From Ahaetulla prasina (Eukaryota > Chordata > Lepidosauria > Squamata > Colubridae), in assembly GCF_028640845.1 (NCBI RefSeq), contig NC_080548.1, positions 8,984,314 to 9,048,313 of the forward strand: a stretch of DNA of 64,000 bases. Reading direction: 5' to 3'. The first letter of the stretch is position 1, and every line of letters starts with the position of its first letter. Below the pieces are notes generated by a model. That model made no database searches. It was not told the DNA's origin and saw only the letters and a list, made by a program, of their open reading frames with translations. This document shows positions 20,426 through 31,133 of this stretch, one piece after another. A program made the translations under genes and the position numbers.

Positions 20426-20622
20426 TAGGTCAGGTCTAGTTCTCCCATTCTGCATCAAAATGGGGGCTAAAAAGGAGAACTGATTTCAAAGACCAACTGT
20501 ATCTCTCCATGAGCTGTGTGCCTCCAGATCCCTATTATATCTCTTCTTGCTTGTCGTGACTATGGTGTTATTGTCTGTCTTCTCTCCATCATCACTTGTG
20601 CCCCCCCATCTTCGTTGCCAAC

Positions 20623-21098
20623 TACCATATTTTTCACACTATAAGATGCACCTAGGTTTCGAGCAGAGGTCTCCAACCTTGACAACTTTAAGACTTGTGG
20701 ACTTCAACTCCCAGACTTGTGGGAATAGAACTCTGGGAGTTGAAGTCCACAAGTCTTAAAGTTGCCAAGGTTGGAGACCCCTGGTTTAGAGGAGGAAAAC
20801 AAGAAAAAAATACAAAAATGGAGCGCCGTCTCACTGTGAATATGGAGCACCGAATATGGAGCCGCAGTGTAGTGAGGGCAGGAGGCGGAGCCTGAGAGGA
20901 CCACAGATAGGTGTCCTCTCATGTGCCAGCTCTGCCTATTGGCTCCTGCACTGCAGAAAAGAGACTGAAGAGGCAGGCAATGAGTAAGCCAGTGATGAGA
21001 AAGACAGTGATGCAATATTCGCTCCATAAGACACACAGATATTTCCACCCACTTTTGGGGGGAAAAAGAGTGTGTCTTATGGAGCAAAAAATACGGTA
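20623..21098. mobile_element. Mariner-like element (TACCATATTTTTC ends) with nested hairpin
   Basis: The left end TACCATATTTTTCACACTAT and the right end complement TACCGTATTTTTTGCTCCAT are inverted repeats with TA at each border; ATAAGATGCACC and GTGTGTCTTAT are subterminal. A hAT hairpin lies 41 bases inside the left end. No coding capacity is visible. Confidence 0.75.
20664..20783. mobile_element. hAT hairpin element nested in mariner-like element
   Basis: Arms CAGAGGTCTCCAACCTTGAC and its complement face each other. GTTTCGAG (20656-20663) and GTTTAGAG (20784-20791) match at 7 of 8 positions. Confidence 0.9.
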
Positions 21099-21256
21099 AT
21101 CAATTCAACCCAGCCCTCAGCAACACCTATACTGTATGTTCCCAGGCTAATTCTCTGAAGTGATGCTCCCAAGCTACTTATCCCCACTACGTACAGCATC
21201 TGCAAGACACAGTCATCAAAAGAAGGCTGGATGTTGTTTTTTTTAAATAAAAAAGA

Positions 21257-21540
21257 TACCATATTTTTCAGAGTATAAGGTGCTCCAGAGTATAAGACGC
21301 ATCTTATTTTGGGGGGGGGGGAATAAGGAGCTTCTCTTTGCAAAGGCTGCTTCTCAAGTGGCAGTTGGAGGCTGTTTGAGAGACTCTCTGTTTGGGAGGC
21401 TGCATTTGAAGCCTCCCAAAGCTCCCAAAGAGTGGGGGCCAACGGGTGGGCGGGGCTCCATTAGGCATGTAAGAAGCACCCAAATTTTCACCCTCTTTTA
21501 GGGGGGGGAAAGTGTGTCTTATACTCCGAAAAAAAGAGTA
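21257..21540. mobile_element. Mariner-like element, second copy
   Basis: Starts TACCATATTTTTCAGAGTAT and ends with CTTATACTCCGAAAAAAAG near 21540. AGTATAAGACGCATCTT and GTGTGTCTTATACTC are subterminal. It is related to the copy 160 bases to the left. Confidence 0.75.
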
Positions 21541-22174
21541 CATTTCAGCAAGCCTCTTGCTGACACATTTTTAAACCTATGTTTGAATATATGAGCAACA
21601 TATGATTGGTCCTGAGTTATTTTTGCCTTTCATTTTTACGATGATGCACACACACACAAAAAAAATCTATCCAAATTCTCTGCCCCCTAGCGAGCTGAGA
21701 AAGCGGGAAGACAAATTTTTTGAAGAATTTCACTAAGAGGAGAATAAATTCTTCAACAGTTTCCCATGCGATGCAATAAAATTCATCACAGGCAACACTG
21801 TCAAGCTACCTTTTTCCTCCTGTAAATGGTAAAAGCAACAAATATGTCTCTTAGCAATGTAGTTTGAGGATATATGATGCTCCTGACGGATCAGCCTCCT
21901 GCTGATGCAAAGATTAGCAATTTTTTAGAATGATTCAGAAAAAGGAGTAGGGTTGGCACTCCCTACATTTTAATGCCTTGGGTCACTAGCTACTGGTACC
22001 TATCCTCAGACTAAAGCTGGATCTCCCTGTAAGTAACCTGGCATGGTTTTGCATACTCCACAGGATGCATGATGTAACACCTTCTAAGGCCAGGAGTAAG
22101 CAGAATTATTAAGGTTAATGTAACTGTCAACCTTCCCAAGTAGACCACACAGGAAACCCAAGCAAATGAGCTAA
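21541..22174. other. Unassigned sequence
   Basis: No recognised repeat or exon. Confidence 0.35.
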
Positions 22175-22179
22175 CTCTG

Positions 22180-22782
22180 TGTTGTGACCCAAGCTTCCTA
22201 AGTCATTAAAACACACAATTAGTCCCAAAATCCTCTTTTATTGCAACAGCTGAGAATTATGTTCATTCCCAGCTGAGTCCCAATTATTTGCAAAAAAAAA
22301 AGTCTTTTGGGAGAAGTCCTTCGGGATAATCACCAACCTTTATCTCCATTGACACACTGCCAAATACTTTACTTTGCAAAGCCCCACGGAGTCTAGAATC
22401 ACAGAGAGATGCCAACTTGAAACAGAGTTAACAACGTTGCTTTTCTGCAAAGGGCCCAAGTGCCTTTTCTTTTCTTTTAAGTCTTCTGGGAGGGGCCAAT
22501 CATCTCCTGGCCTTACTCCTGAGTCGTCACTTTTGTTTTAGCTGCTCTTGCCTTCTGGCAGCTCTGTGCATGCGCACACTAGGAACAGGCTCCTCCTGTT
22601 CCTTTGCCTCTCTGATGTCCAACTCTGGAGGCTCCCAGATGGCCCTGGCTCCATCTCTGCCTCTGACATAGAGCCCTCATCTGAGCCTTCCCCAGACTCC
22701 AGAACTGGTCCATGTTCCTCCCCAGCCTCCTCACTGTCCAACTATGCTGCCAGCTCCACAGGCTGCTGGCGGACCACAGCAC
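22180..22782 (-). mobile_element. Solo LTR, family A copy 2
   Basis: Starts TGTTGTGACC and ends CGGACCACAGCA, with CTCTG at 22175-22179 and 22783-22787, a perfect 5-bp duplication. The polyadenylation signal AATAAA is on the minus strand near 22240. The U3 part carries the acidic frame (DSEEAGEE, PGPSG) also seen at 11.2 and 44.1 kb, here with a frame break after the PGPSG region. Confidence 0.9.
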
Positions 22783-22787
22783 TCTGT

Positions 22788-23130
22788 TTTATTATATAGC
22801 AACATTAAGAGTCTTTAAGTCTCTTAAGGTCTGTAAGGCTGAAAGTACAAATCTCCCATGGTCCCTTTTACTGTGAGCTTTATCTCCCCTTTACCGAGAG
22901 TTTAGAGAAGATCCTTTCTAATCCTCTTTTCCAGCCATTATGCAGCTGCAGGCTATGCCTTCTCTTATCTGACCATTCCTTATGCAGCAACTCTTCCCCC
23001 CTCCCCCATGTTCCAAGGTCTTTCCCACATACCATTACAGTATCTGAGCTGGAAAAATCTAGAAAACAACTAAAGTAGAGGAATTTGATACTGGAAGGAT
23101 AATAATCAATTCAACATTAGCTAAAAGCTT
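22788..23130. other. Unassigned sequence
   Basis: No recognised repeat. The plus strand is pyrimidine-rich around 22980-23020. Confidence 0.35.
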
Positions 23131-23185
23131 CTACATGGTGGTGTAGTGGTTAGAATGCAGTACTGCAGACTACTTCTGCTGACTG

Positions 23186-23728
23186 GTGGTAGACTTTAGG
23201 AGAAACCCTTCCATACTTCCACCTCTCACAATACTAGACAACACAGTATCAACAGTAGAAACCTTCAAATTTCTAGGTTCTATCATATCGCAAGATCTAA
23301 AATGGACAGTTAACATCAAAAACATCATTAAAAAAGGACAACAAAGAATGTTCTTTCCGCACCAACTCAGTAAGCTAAAACTGCCCAAGGAGCTGCTGAT
23401 TCAGTTCTACAGAGGAATTATTGAGTCTGTCATTTGCACCTCTATAACTGTCGGGTTCGGTTCTGCAACCCAACAAGAAAAACACAGACTTCAGAGGATA
23501 ATTAGAACTGCAGAAAAAATAATTGCTACCAACCTGCCTTCCATTGAGGACCTGTATACTGCACGAATCAAGAAGAGGGCCGTGAAAATATTTACAGACC
23601 CCTCGCATCCTGGACATAAACTGTTTCAACTCCTACCCTCAAAACGACGCTATAGAGCACTGCACACCAGAACAACTAGACACAAGAACAGTTTTTTCCC
23701 GAGGGCCATCACTCTGCTAAACAAATAA
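23186..23728 (+). pseudogene. LINE reverse-transcriptase C-terminal frame (180 codons open)
   Basis: The open frame begins inside the protein, at VDFRR, and continues with FKFLGSIISQDLKW, GQQRMFF, LLIQFYRGIIESV, AEKII, LPSIEDLYT, DPSHPGHKLFQLLPS, RRYRALHTRT and ends FFPRAITLLNK-stop. This is the thumb and C-terminal part of a CR1/Rex1-group RT. No stop or frameshift occurs, but the catalytic YADD lies upstream of the truncation, so no function is expected. A host start codon is not implied. Confidence 0.85.
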
Positions 23729-24012
23729 TTCCCTCAACACTGTCAAACTATTTACTGAATCTGCACTACTATTAATCTTCTCATAGTTCCCATCCCCAAT
23801 CTCTTTCCATTTATGACTGTGACTATAACTTGTTGCTGGCAATCCTTATGATTTATATTGATATATTGACCATCAATTGTGTTGTAAATGTTGTACCTTG
23901 ATGAACGTATCTTTTCTTTTATGTACACTGAGAGCATATGCACCAAGACAAATTCCTTGTGTGTCCAATCACACTTGGCCAATAAAAATTCTATTCTATT
24001 CTATTCTATTCT
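23187..24012 (+). mobile_element. CR1-group LINE 3' end with (ATTCT)n tail
   Basis: A 5'-truncated non-LTR element of about 0.8 kb whose 3' UTR ends GGCCAATAAAAATTCTATTC and continues as ATTCT pentamers. A minus-strand copy of the same tail is at 17.5 kb. This matches my memory of the snake CR1-L3 type elements with AATAG tails; the exact family is not confirmed. Confidence 0.8.
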
Positions 24013-24355
24013 GCCGGCTGCCAACAGTTTGGCAGTTCCATTCTCACTGGCTCAAGGTTGGCTCAGCCTTCCATCCTTCTGAGGTCAGTAAAATGAGGAC
24101 CCAGATTCTTGGGAGCAATATGCTGGCACTGTAAACTGCTTAGAGAGGGCTGTAAAGCACTGTGAAGTGGTATATAAGTTTAAGTGCTATTGCTATTGCT
24201 ATTTAGTTTATTGTGAAAAATCTGCCTTGCAATTTCTATAGAAAAAAAACCTTTAGCAAAATGTTTTCTGTGTTTTTATTTTCAAGATATTTGAGAATGT
24301 CTTTTCAACATCTAAATAGGGCCGCTGTGTATAGACTGAAAAGATTCCAGACAAT

Positions 24356-24754
24356 TACAGGTAGTCCTTGACTTACAACAATTCACTTAGTGACGGTTTG
24401 AAGTTACAATGGCACTGAAAAAAGTGATTTGTGACCATTTTTCACACTTATGACCATTGCCACATCCCCATAGTAATGTGATTTACATTCAGATGCTTGA
24501 CAATTGACTCATATTTATGACAGTTGCAGCATCCCAGGGTCATGTGATCACCTTTTCCAACCTTCTGACAAGTAAAGTCAATGAGGAAACCAAATTCACT
24601 TAACAACCATGTACTAATTTGAGAATTGCAGTGATTTGCTTAACAAATGTGGCAAGAAAAGTCATAAAATAGGACAAAACTCACTTAACAAATTTCTCAC
24701 TTAGCAATATAAACTTTGGGCTCAGTTATTGTCATAAGTTGAGGATTGCCTGTA
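24356..24754 (+). mobile_element. Tigger/pogo-like MITE, complete
   Basis: TACAGGTAGTCCTTGACTTA at left pairs with AAGTTGAGGATTGCCTGTA at right, each bordered by TA. Interior motifs are in the same order as at 4.3 kb. Confidence 0.85.
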
Positions 24755-25014
24755 CTGAGTGAAACAGCAACAGATTCTTAAGAGTCTTCCTTATTTCTCT
24801 GCCTTCACTACGTAATTTCTTGGATTTGTTTTATTACAAACTTCTCCTAAAACTAAAATCTACGGCATCTCCGGACCCCTCCACAATTGGATAATAGCAT
24901 TCCTGTCAAACAGACAACAAGTGGTCAAAATAGGCAGTGTCCTATCAAATCCTATTCCTGTAAATAGCGGCGTTCCCCAAGGCAGCGTTCTTGGACCAAC
25001 TCTCTTCATATTAT

Positions 25015-26300
25015 TTCTGCGCATGCCCAAGATGGCGCAGTGAAAAATCTTCGTAGGAACGGGGAGCGGCCTTTTTCGGGGGCCTGGGACCGGGAGATGT
25101 CTATTTTCTTACCTTCCGGTCCCAGCCCCGGCTGGGGGAACATCAGGAGCAGCGAACGGGGTAAGGCTGGACGAGCTGGTGGCCTGGGACGATCGAGCGG
25201 GCTGGCATTCTTCAGGCTCTTGCTGGGGCGGCTGCTGCGGCAGCTGTAGCCTGGCCTCCGAACTTCCGGGGTTTTGGCGGCGGCGGCGGCGGCGGCGGCT
25301 TCCTCAGGGGGCTGGGAGCTTCTTGCCATCAGAGAGCCTTCGAGTTTCAACGCTGGAGCCTTTTTACCACCAGCGCTTTACCATCTGTGCTGGTGAGGTC
25401 TGGGATGAGTGGCAGGTATCAGTATTTCCTTGGGCCCTTGTGCTGGGGTGCTGGCCGCGGCGGTCGCTGTGTGACTTCCGGGTTTCGGCGGCGGCGGCGG
25501 CAGTGGCCTCCTCAAGGGACAGAGTTTTTGTCCATCAATGCTGGAGAGGTGGAGGGTCGGACGCATGAGAGGCAGAGGGCCCGAAGAGTCATCTGGAGGG
25601 CCCAATCCCTTGAAAGGGAGCTGGAGCTGGAGGTGATGTTGGCCCTCATTTGGACCCTCAGCAGTTTGGCCTATGATGGCCCATGGTGGCGGCGTCGGCG
25701 ATGGCTGGGAATCCTGGCTGTCGGCGACGCGATGGCCTTATCATCTGATGGGCTTGTCCTGGATGATCGTGGCCCTCACTAAGACTAAGATTAAGACCAA
25801 GATTAAGACTGTGATTAAGACCACATATCGTCTTTTAAACATCAATGGTTGGCTAGACTGGCTCAGAGGAGAGTGGCTGATTCGATCAGGTGTCATCTGG
25901 ACCTAGGACGAGTGGTGGCCGCTTGGGCTTGGAGGTGGAGTAGCGGCCCCATGGAGCCCTAGATGTCCGCGGTCCGTCCTGCCAGCCTGAGAGCCCGTTC
26001 TGCTGTGGTTGACACCTTGACCGGCTTGACGGGCTGCTTACCGTACTCTTTGTTATGCGAAGATTTTCAACTGCGGACCTTCTTGCCCTGCGAGATTCCC
26101 CTCTCTCGCAGGTTTGGCCCTCCACACTATCGAGGGCCCATCTTGAGGACGGGTTTTGGAACCCCGAGAGTTGGCATGCTAAATCTAGGAGACTTAGGGG
26201 ATTTTTAACTAATTGTTTTAATAGATTTTTTAAGGGGAGTTTTAATGGGGATTTTAAGGGTTGGGAGGGGGGGGTTGAGATGGGTGGGGGGGAAAACCCA
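25015..26300 (+). promoter_or_regulatory. L2 5' UTR: GC-rich, repeated units, AAGATGGCG near the start
   Basis: The first 25 bases include AAGATGGCG (25029-25037), a YY1-type motif also found at the 5' edge of mammalian L1. Two similar GC-rich units follow (about 25200-25400 and 25430-25560), each with ACTTCCGGG, a GGC run, CCTCA and ..CAATGCTGGAG/CAACGCTGGAG. CpG is frequent through about 26400. An internal promoter role is inferred. Confidence 0.55.
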
Positions 26301-26332
26301 CCGGGGAGGGGGGGAGGGTATGTCCAGTCCCA

Positions 26333-27808
26333 ATGCGTGCTCACGGCTTTATTTCATCGGGTCCGAAGTCAGGGGGGGAGGGGGATGTTCAGAGCGTAGA
26401 GTGTTATTCCATTTGTACGGTAAGTGGGAGAGGCAGATATGGCGGAGGCAAGGGGTCGTATCGTTCTCTGGGAGCACGTGCTCGATGTTTAAAGGCAATC
26501 ACGTGCTCCAGCCCCTCAGTCCTCACTCGTTTCCCGGATGGCCAAGATCCTCAGAGCTTGGGTCTTTGGCTGATGCTATGCAATGCCCGGTCCGTGGTAA
26601 ATAAGGCTCCCTTGATTTATGATCTTATACAGAGGGAGTCTGCGGACTTTACGGGCATTACGGAGACCTGGTTGGGCACAGAGGGGGGTGTTCCCCTGGT
26701 CGAACTGTGCCCTCCGGGTTTCCATGCATTTCATCAGCCGAGGGCCCAAGGTAGGGGTGGCGGGGTGGCGGTTGTGATTAAAGAAAGTCTAGAGCCGAGG
26801 GAATCCACTGTGCCTCAGATATCTGGTTGTGAATCCCTCCTTGTGAAGTGGGGCCATAGGAATTAGATGGGTCTGTTGATCGCGTACCTGGCTCCTTGCT
26901 GTGTGACTACAGCCCTGCCTGAGCTGCTGGAGGTGCTTGCCGGGGTGGCAGTTGAGACTCCCAGACTTTTGGTCATGGGGGATTTCAACTTGCCATCGGC
27001 TGGCTTGTCATCAACGGTAGCTCAGGAGTTCCATGCTTCCATGATGGCCATGGACCTGATTCAAGTAATTGATGGCCCTACACACATGGGGGGAGGCACA
27101 CTAGATTTGATTTTTATCTCTGGACAGTGGATTAATGATCTGGTATTAGGAGATTTAGTGACGGAACCAGTGTCATGGTCGGATCATTTTCTCCTTCGCC
27201 TGGACTTTCAGACCGCCACTCACCACCGCAGGGAGACGGAGCCAATGTGTTGGTTCTGTCCCAGGCGCCTGATGGACCCTGAGAGGTTCTGGACAGAGCT
27301 TGGGCCGTTTCCTGAGGATCTGGCCCACGGCACGACTGAAGAACTAGTTGCGGCCTGGGAGCGGGCCGCGGCTGGGGCTTTGGACCGTGTCGTGCCTTTG
27401 CGGCCTCTGACCCGGCGTAGATCTCACTTGGCTCCCTGGTTCTCTGAGGAGCTGAGGGAGATGAAATGCCGGAGAAGATGCCTAGAGAGTACCTGGAGGT
27501 CTAGCCGTTCCGAGGCTGATCGGACACTAGTGAGCTCTTTTACTAAGACCTACCTAGTGGCAATGAGGGAGGCGAAACGTTCCTACGTTTCCACCCTCAT
27601 TGCATTGGCAGATAACCGCCCGGCCGCCCTGTTTCGGGTGACTCGCTCCCTCCTTCAACAGGGGGGGCGGGATGACCCCCTACAGGGACGTGCCGAGGAG
27701 TTTAACGGTTATCTATACAATAAAATCGTTCAGCTTCGGGATAGTTTAGACCAAAATTGCGATGATCCAAGTGGGATGGCAGAGGCACGTCTTGGTTATT
27801 TGGGATGA
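26333..27808 (+). pseudogene. L2 ORF2, endonuclease half, with one nonsense and one frameshift
   Basis: The frame encodes an APE-type endonuclease: [21 protein letters not shown] and SWSDHFLLRL supply the Asn, Glu, Asp/Asn and SDH catalytic elements. A TAG at 26864-26866 replaces a Gln codon seen in the sister copy (HRCQMGLL). The frame continues in phase to about 27775, where a shift moves it to the frame that reads WDEFETVAPEDVDRLLGRL and stops at the inserted L2. Confidence 0.9.
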
Positions 27809-28135
27809 GTTTGAGACTGTGGCTCCCGAGGACGTGGACAGGTTACTGGGGAGGCTACATGCGACCACGTGTTTACTGGACCCGTGTCCTTCCTGGCTGG
27901 TGCTGGCTACTCAGGATGTGACACGAGGCTGGCTCCAGGGAATTATATTTATTTATTTATTTATTTATTTGATCATATTTATATACCGCCCTATCTCCCG
28001 AAGGACTCAGGGCGGTTTACAGGCACTTAAAAAACACATAAATACAATATAAAAACAATTAAAAAACTTATTCTAAAAGCCCAATAATTAAAAATATAAG
28101 AATAAAACCCAATTTAAAACCCATAAATTTAAAAT

Positions 28136-28405
28136 CTAACTCAATTCTGCGCAATTAAATAAGTATGTTTTAAGCTCGCGGCGGAAGGTCCGAAGGTCCG
28201 GAAGCTGACGAAGTCCGGGGGGTAGTTCGTTCCAGAGGGTGAGAGCCCCCACAGAGAAGGCCCTTCCCCTGGGCATCGCCAGACGACATTGCCTCGCTGA
28301 CGGCACCTTGAGGAGTCCCTCTCTATGAGAGCGCACGGGTCGGTGAGAGGTATTCGGTAGCAGTAGGCGGTCCCGTAAATAACCCGGCCCTATGCCATGG
28401 ACCAC
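28136..28405 (-). pseudogene. Displaced C-terminus of the inverted L2 ORF2
   Basis: About 85 codons in the +1 frame after the palindromic insertion: [48 protein letters not shown] and FRRELKTYLF before a stop. It matches the in-frame C-termini of the L2 copies at 32.3-32.56 and 41.15-41.42 kb. Confidence 0.9.
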
Positions 28406-31043
28406 CTTTAAAGGTGGTCACCAAAACCTTGAAGCGCACCCGGAAGGCCACAGGTAGCCAGTGCAGTCTGCGCAGGATGGGTGTTATGTGGGAGCCACGA
28501 GGGGCTCCATCTATCACCCGCGCAGCCGCATTCTGGACTAACTGTAGCCTCCGGATGCCCTTCAAGGGGAGCCCCATGTAGAGAGCATTGCAGTAATCCA
28601 GGCGAGACGTCACGAGTGCATGAGTGACCGTGCATAGGGCATCCCGGTCCAGAAAGGGGCGCAACTGGCGCACCAGGCGAACCTGGTAGAACGCTCTCCT
28701 GGAGACGGCCGTCAAATGATCTTCTAGAGTCAGCCATTCATCCAGGAGGACGCCTAAGTTGCGCACCCTCTCCATCGGGGCCAATGACTCGCCACCGATG
28801 GTCAGCCGCGGATTTAGCTGACTGTACCGGGATGCCGGCATCCACAGCCACTCTGTCTTGGAGGGATTGAGCTTGAGCCTGTTTCTCCCCATCCAGACCC
28901 GTACGGCCTCCAGACACCGGGAAAGCACTTCGATAGCTTCGTTGGGGTGGTCCGGTGTGGAAAAGTACAGCTGGGTGTCATCCGCATACAGCTGGTACCT
29001 CACACCGAAACCACTGATGATCTCACCCAGCGGCTTCATGTAGATGTTAAACAGAAGGGGCGAGAGGATCGACCCCGCGGCACCCCACAAGTGAGGCGCC
29101 TCGGGCCGACCTCTGCCCCCTGCCAACACCGACTGCGACCGGTCGGAGAGATAGGAGGAGAACCACCGATAAACGGTGCCTCCCACTCCCAATCCCTCCA
29201 ACCGGCGCAGCAGGATACCATGGTCGATGGTATCGAAAGCCGCTGAGAGGTCTAATAGGACCAGGGCAGAGGAACAACCCCTATCCCTGGCCCTCCAGAG
29301 ATCATCCACCAACGCGACCAAAGTCGTCTCCGTGCTGTAACCGGGCCGGAAACCGGACTGGAACGGGTCTAGATAGACAGTTTCATCCAGGTGTAAGGGG
29401 AACTGAAATGCCACCATACTCTCTACAACCTTCGCCGCGAGCGGGTTGGAGACCGGACGATAATTACCTAAAACAGCCGGGTCCAGGGAAAGCTTCTTAA
29501 GGAGGGGCCTCACCACCGCCTCTTTCAAGGCGGCCGGAAAGACACCCTCCACCAAAGAAGCGGTCGTAATTGCCTGGAGCCAGCCTCGTGTCACCTCCTG
29601 AGTGGCCAGCACCAGCCAGGAGGGGCACGGGTCCAGTAAACACGTGGTGGCATTCAACCTACCCAACAACCTGTCCATGTCCTCGGGAGCCACAGGGTCA
29701 AACTCATCCCAAACAATGTCACCAAGACCACCCTCGGGCGTCTCACCTGAGTCACTGCAATTTTGGTCCAACCCGTCCCGAAGCTGAACGATTTTATCGT
29801 ATAGATAACCGTTAAACTCCTCAGCACGTCCCTGCAGCGGGTCATCCCGCTCCCCCTGGTGAAGGAGGGAACGAGTCACCCGAAACAGGGTGGCTGGGCG
29901 GTTATCTGCCGATGCAATGAGGGAGGAGGCGTAGCAACGCCTCGCTTCCCTCAATGCCACTAGGTAAGTCCTAGTATAGGACTTCACTAGTGTCCGATCA
30001 GCCTCTGAACGGCTAGACCTCCAGGAGCTCTCTAGGCGTCTTCTCCGGTGCTTCATCCCCCTCAGCTCCTCGGAGAACCAAGGAGCCGGTTGGGACCTGT
30101 GCCGGGTCAGAGGCCGCAGAGGCACGACACGATCTAAGTCCCCCGCCGCGGCCCGTTCCCAGGCCGCAACAAGTTCCTCAGACGTGCCGTGAGCCAGACC
30201 CTCAGGAAATGGCCCAAGCTCTGTCCAGAACCTCTCCGGGTCCATCAGGTGCCTGGGACGGAACCAACGCATCGGCTCCGTCTCCCTGCGGTGTTGGATG
30301 GCGGTCAGAAAGTCCAGGCGAAGGAGAGAGTGATCTGACCATGACAAAGGTTCAATGACTATTTCCTTTAAGTCCAGATCTCTCAGCCACTGACCAGAGA
30401 CAAAAATCAAATCGAGTGTACCACCCCCAATGTGGGTAGGGTCATCAACTACTTGAGTCAGGTCCAAGGCCGTCATGGAAGCCGTGAACTCCCGAGCTGC
30501 TGTCGATGACGAGCCGGAAGATGGCAAGTTAAAGTCCCCCATGACTAAAAGTCTGGGGGTCTCAACTGCCACCCCAGCAAGTACCTCCAGGAGCTCGGGC
30601 AGGGCAGCTGTCACACAGCAAGGAGCCAGGTACATGACCAGCAAGCCCATCTGACATCTATGGCCCCACTTCACAAAGAGGGATTCACACCCGGCAATCT
30701 GAGGTACAGTGGTCTCCCTCGGCTCCAGACTCTCTCTAATCACAACTGCCACCCCCCCACCCCTACCCTGGGCTCTCGGCTGATGGAATGCACGGAAACC
30801 TGGCGGGCACATCTGCACCAGGGGCACGCCCCCTTCTGCGCCCAACCAGGTCTCCGTAATGCCTATAAAGTCCGTGGCACCCCCCTGAATAAGATCGTGA
30901 ATTAGGGGGGCCTTATTGGCCATGGACCGTGCATTACACAACATCAGCCGAAGGCCCAGGCTCTGAGGGTCTTGACCATCTGGGGAACGGGAAAAGTCTG
31001 GGGGCTCGGGGCGCGTGATTGCCTGCAAGCATCGAGCGCGCAC
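28323..31043 (-). CDS. L2-type endonuclease/reverse transcriptase, 906-codon open frame, defective
   Basis: ORF2-type protein of a non-LTR retrotransposon that nicks target DNA and reverse-transcribes its own RNA. Endonuclease motifs: LCNARS (Asn37), GITETWLG (Glu65), MGDFN (Asp170/Asn172), WSDH (236-238). RT motifs: NYRPVSN (~527), [12 protein letters not shown] with Asp604, and [10 protein letters not shown] with 686-689. The expected GVPQGS motif is replaced by WGAAGS at 653-658 through cancelling deletions, so RT activity is unlikely. A one-base insertion near 28405 shifts the last ~85 codons into another frame (28136-28405: [29 protein letters not shown]). The first in-frame ATG is taken as start; the true start may lie in truncated sequence. 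Confidence 0.85.
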   Translation of the reverse strand: MRARCLQAITRPEPPDFSRSPDGQDPQSLGLRLMLCNARSMANKAPLIHDLIQGGATDFIGITETWLGAEGGVPLVQMCPPGFRAFHQPRAQGRGGGVAVVIRESLEPRETTVPQIAGCESLFVKWGHRCQMGLLVMYLAPCCVTAALPELLEVLAGVAVETPRLLVMGDFNLPSSGSSSTAAREFTASMTALDLTQVVDDPTHIGGGTLDLIFVSGQWLRDLDLKEIVIEPLSWSDHSLLRLDFLTAIQHRRETEPMRWFRPRHLMDPERFWTELGPFPEGLAHGTSEELVAAWERAAAGDLDRVVPLRPLTRHRSQPAPWFSEELRGMKHRRRRLESSWRSSRSEADRTLVKSYTRTYLVALREARRCYASSLIASADNRPATLFRVTRSLLHQGERDDPLQGRAEEFNGYLYDKIVQLRDGLDQNCSDSGETPEGGLGDIVWDEFDPVAPEDMDRLLGRLNATTCLLDPCPSWLVLATQEVTRGWLQAITTASLVEGVFPAALKEAVVRPLLKKLSLDPAVLGNYRPVSNPLAAKVVESMVAFQFPLHLDETVYLDPFQSGFRPGYSTETTLVALVDDLWRARDRGCSSALVLLDLSAAFDTIDHGILLRRLEGLGVGGTVYRWFSSYLSDRSQSVLAGGRGRPEAPHLWGAAGSILSPLLFNIYMKPLGEIISGFGVRYQLYADDTQLYFSTPDHPNEAIEVLSRCLEAVRVWMGRNRLKLNPSKTEWLWMPASRYSQLNPRLTIGGESLAPMERVRNLGVLLDEWLTLEDHLTAVSRRAFYQVRLVRQLRPFLDRDALCTVTHALVTSRLDYCNALYMGLPLKGIRRLQLVQNAAARVIDGAPRGSHITPILRRLHWLPVAFRVRFKVLVTTFKGGPWHRAGLFTGPPTATEYLSPTRALS

Positions 31044-31133
31044 CCCCTTAACACGATCCGAGCCCCCACTTCCGCCAAATCTGCCCCTCCCTCATACCGT
31101 GCAAATAGCACCACTATTGCAAATAGCATTATA

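Larger units (their letters stand above)
23133..24203 (+). mobile_element. GCTATT-tailed SINE, split by a LINE
   Basis: The head GGTGTAGTGGTTAGAATGCA to about 23186 is separated from the body (CCGGCTGCC, GGCTCAAGGTTGGCTCAGCC, AAAATGAGGACC, TTAGAGAGGGCTGTAAAGCA) that resumes at 24013. The tail is CTATTGCTATTGCTATT. Confidence 0.85.
27948..31127 (-). mobile_element. Inverted L2-type LINE nested in an L2
   Basis: ATTATA flanks it (27942-27947, 31128-31133). Read on the minus strand it has about 84 bases of 5' UTR, an ORF, a 3' UTR, the terminal hairpin and a TAAAT tail that is at the left edge. The 5' end is truncated relative to the plus-strand copy. The host L2 protein resumes exactly after it (GWLQGI, then [16 protein letters not shown]). 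Confidence 0.93.

Noticed and set aside
25276..25300. GGC trinucleotide repeat as a host CpG-island promoter
   Set aside because: The repeat and CpG richness lie inside the L2 5' UTR bounded by the L2 target-site duplication, so they belong to the transposon.
30972..31133. Upstream extension of the plus-strand open frame (30972-32561) read as a longer protein
   Set aside because: The first 54 or so codons are antisense to the inverted L2 5' end. The frame is open across the junction by chance; the real L2 segment starts at 31134.
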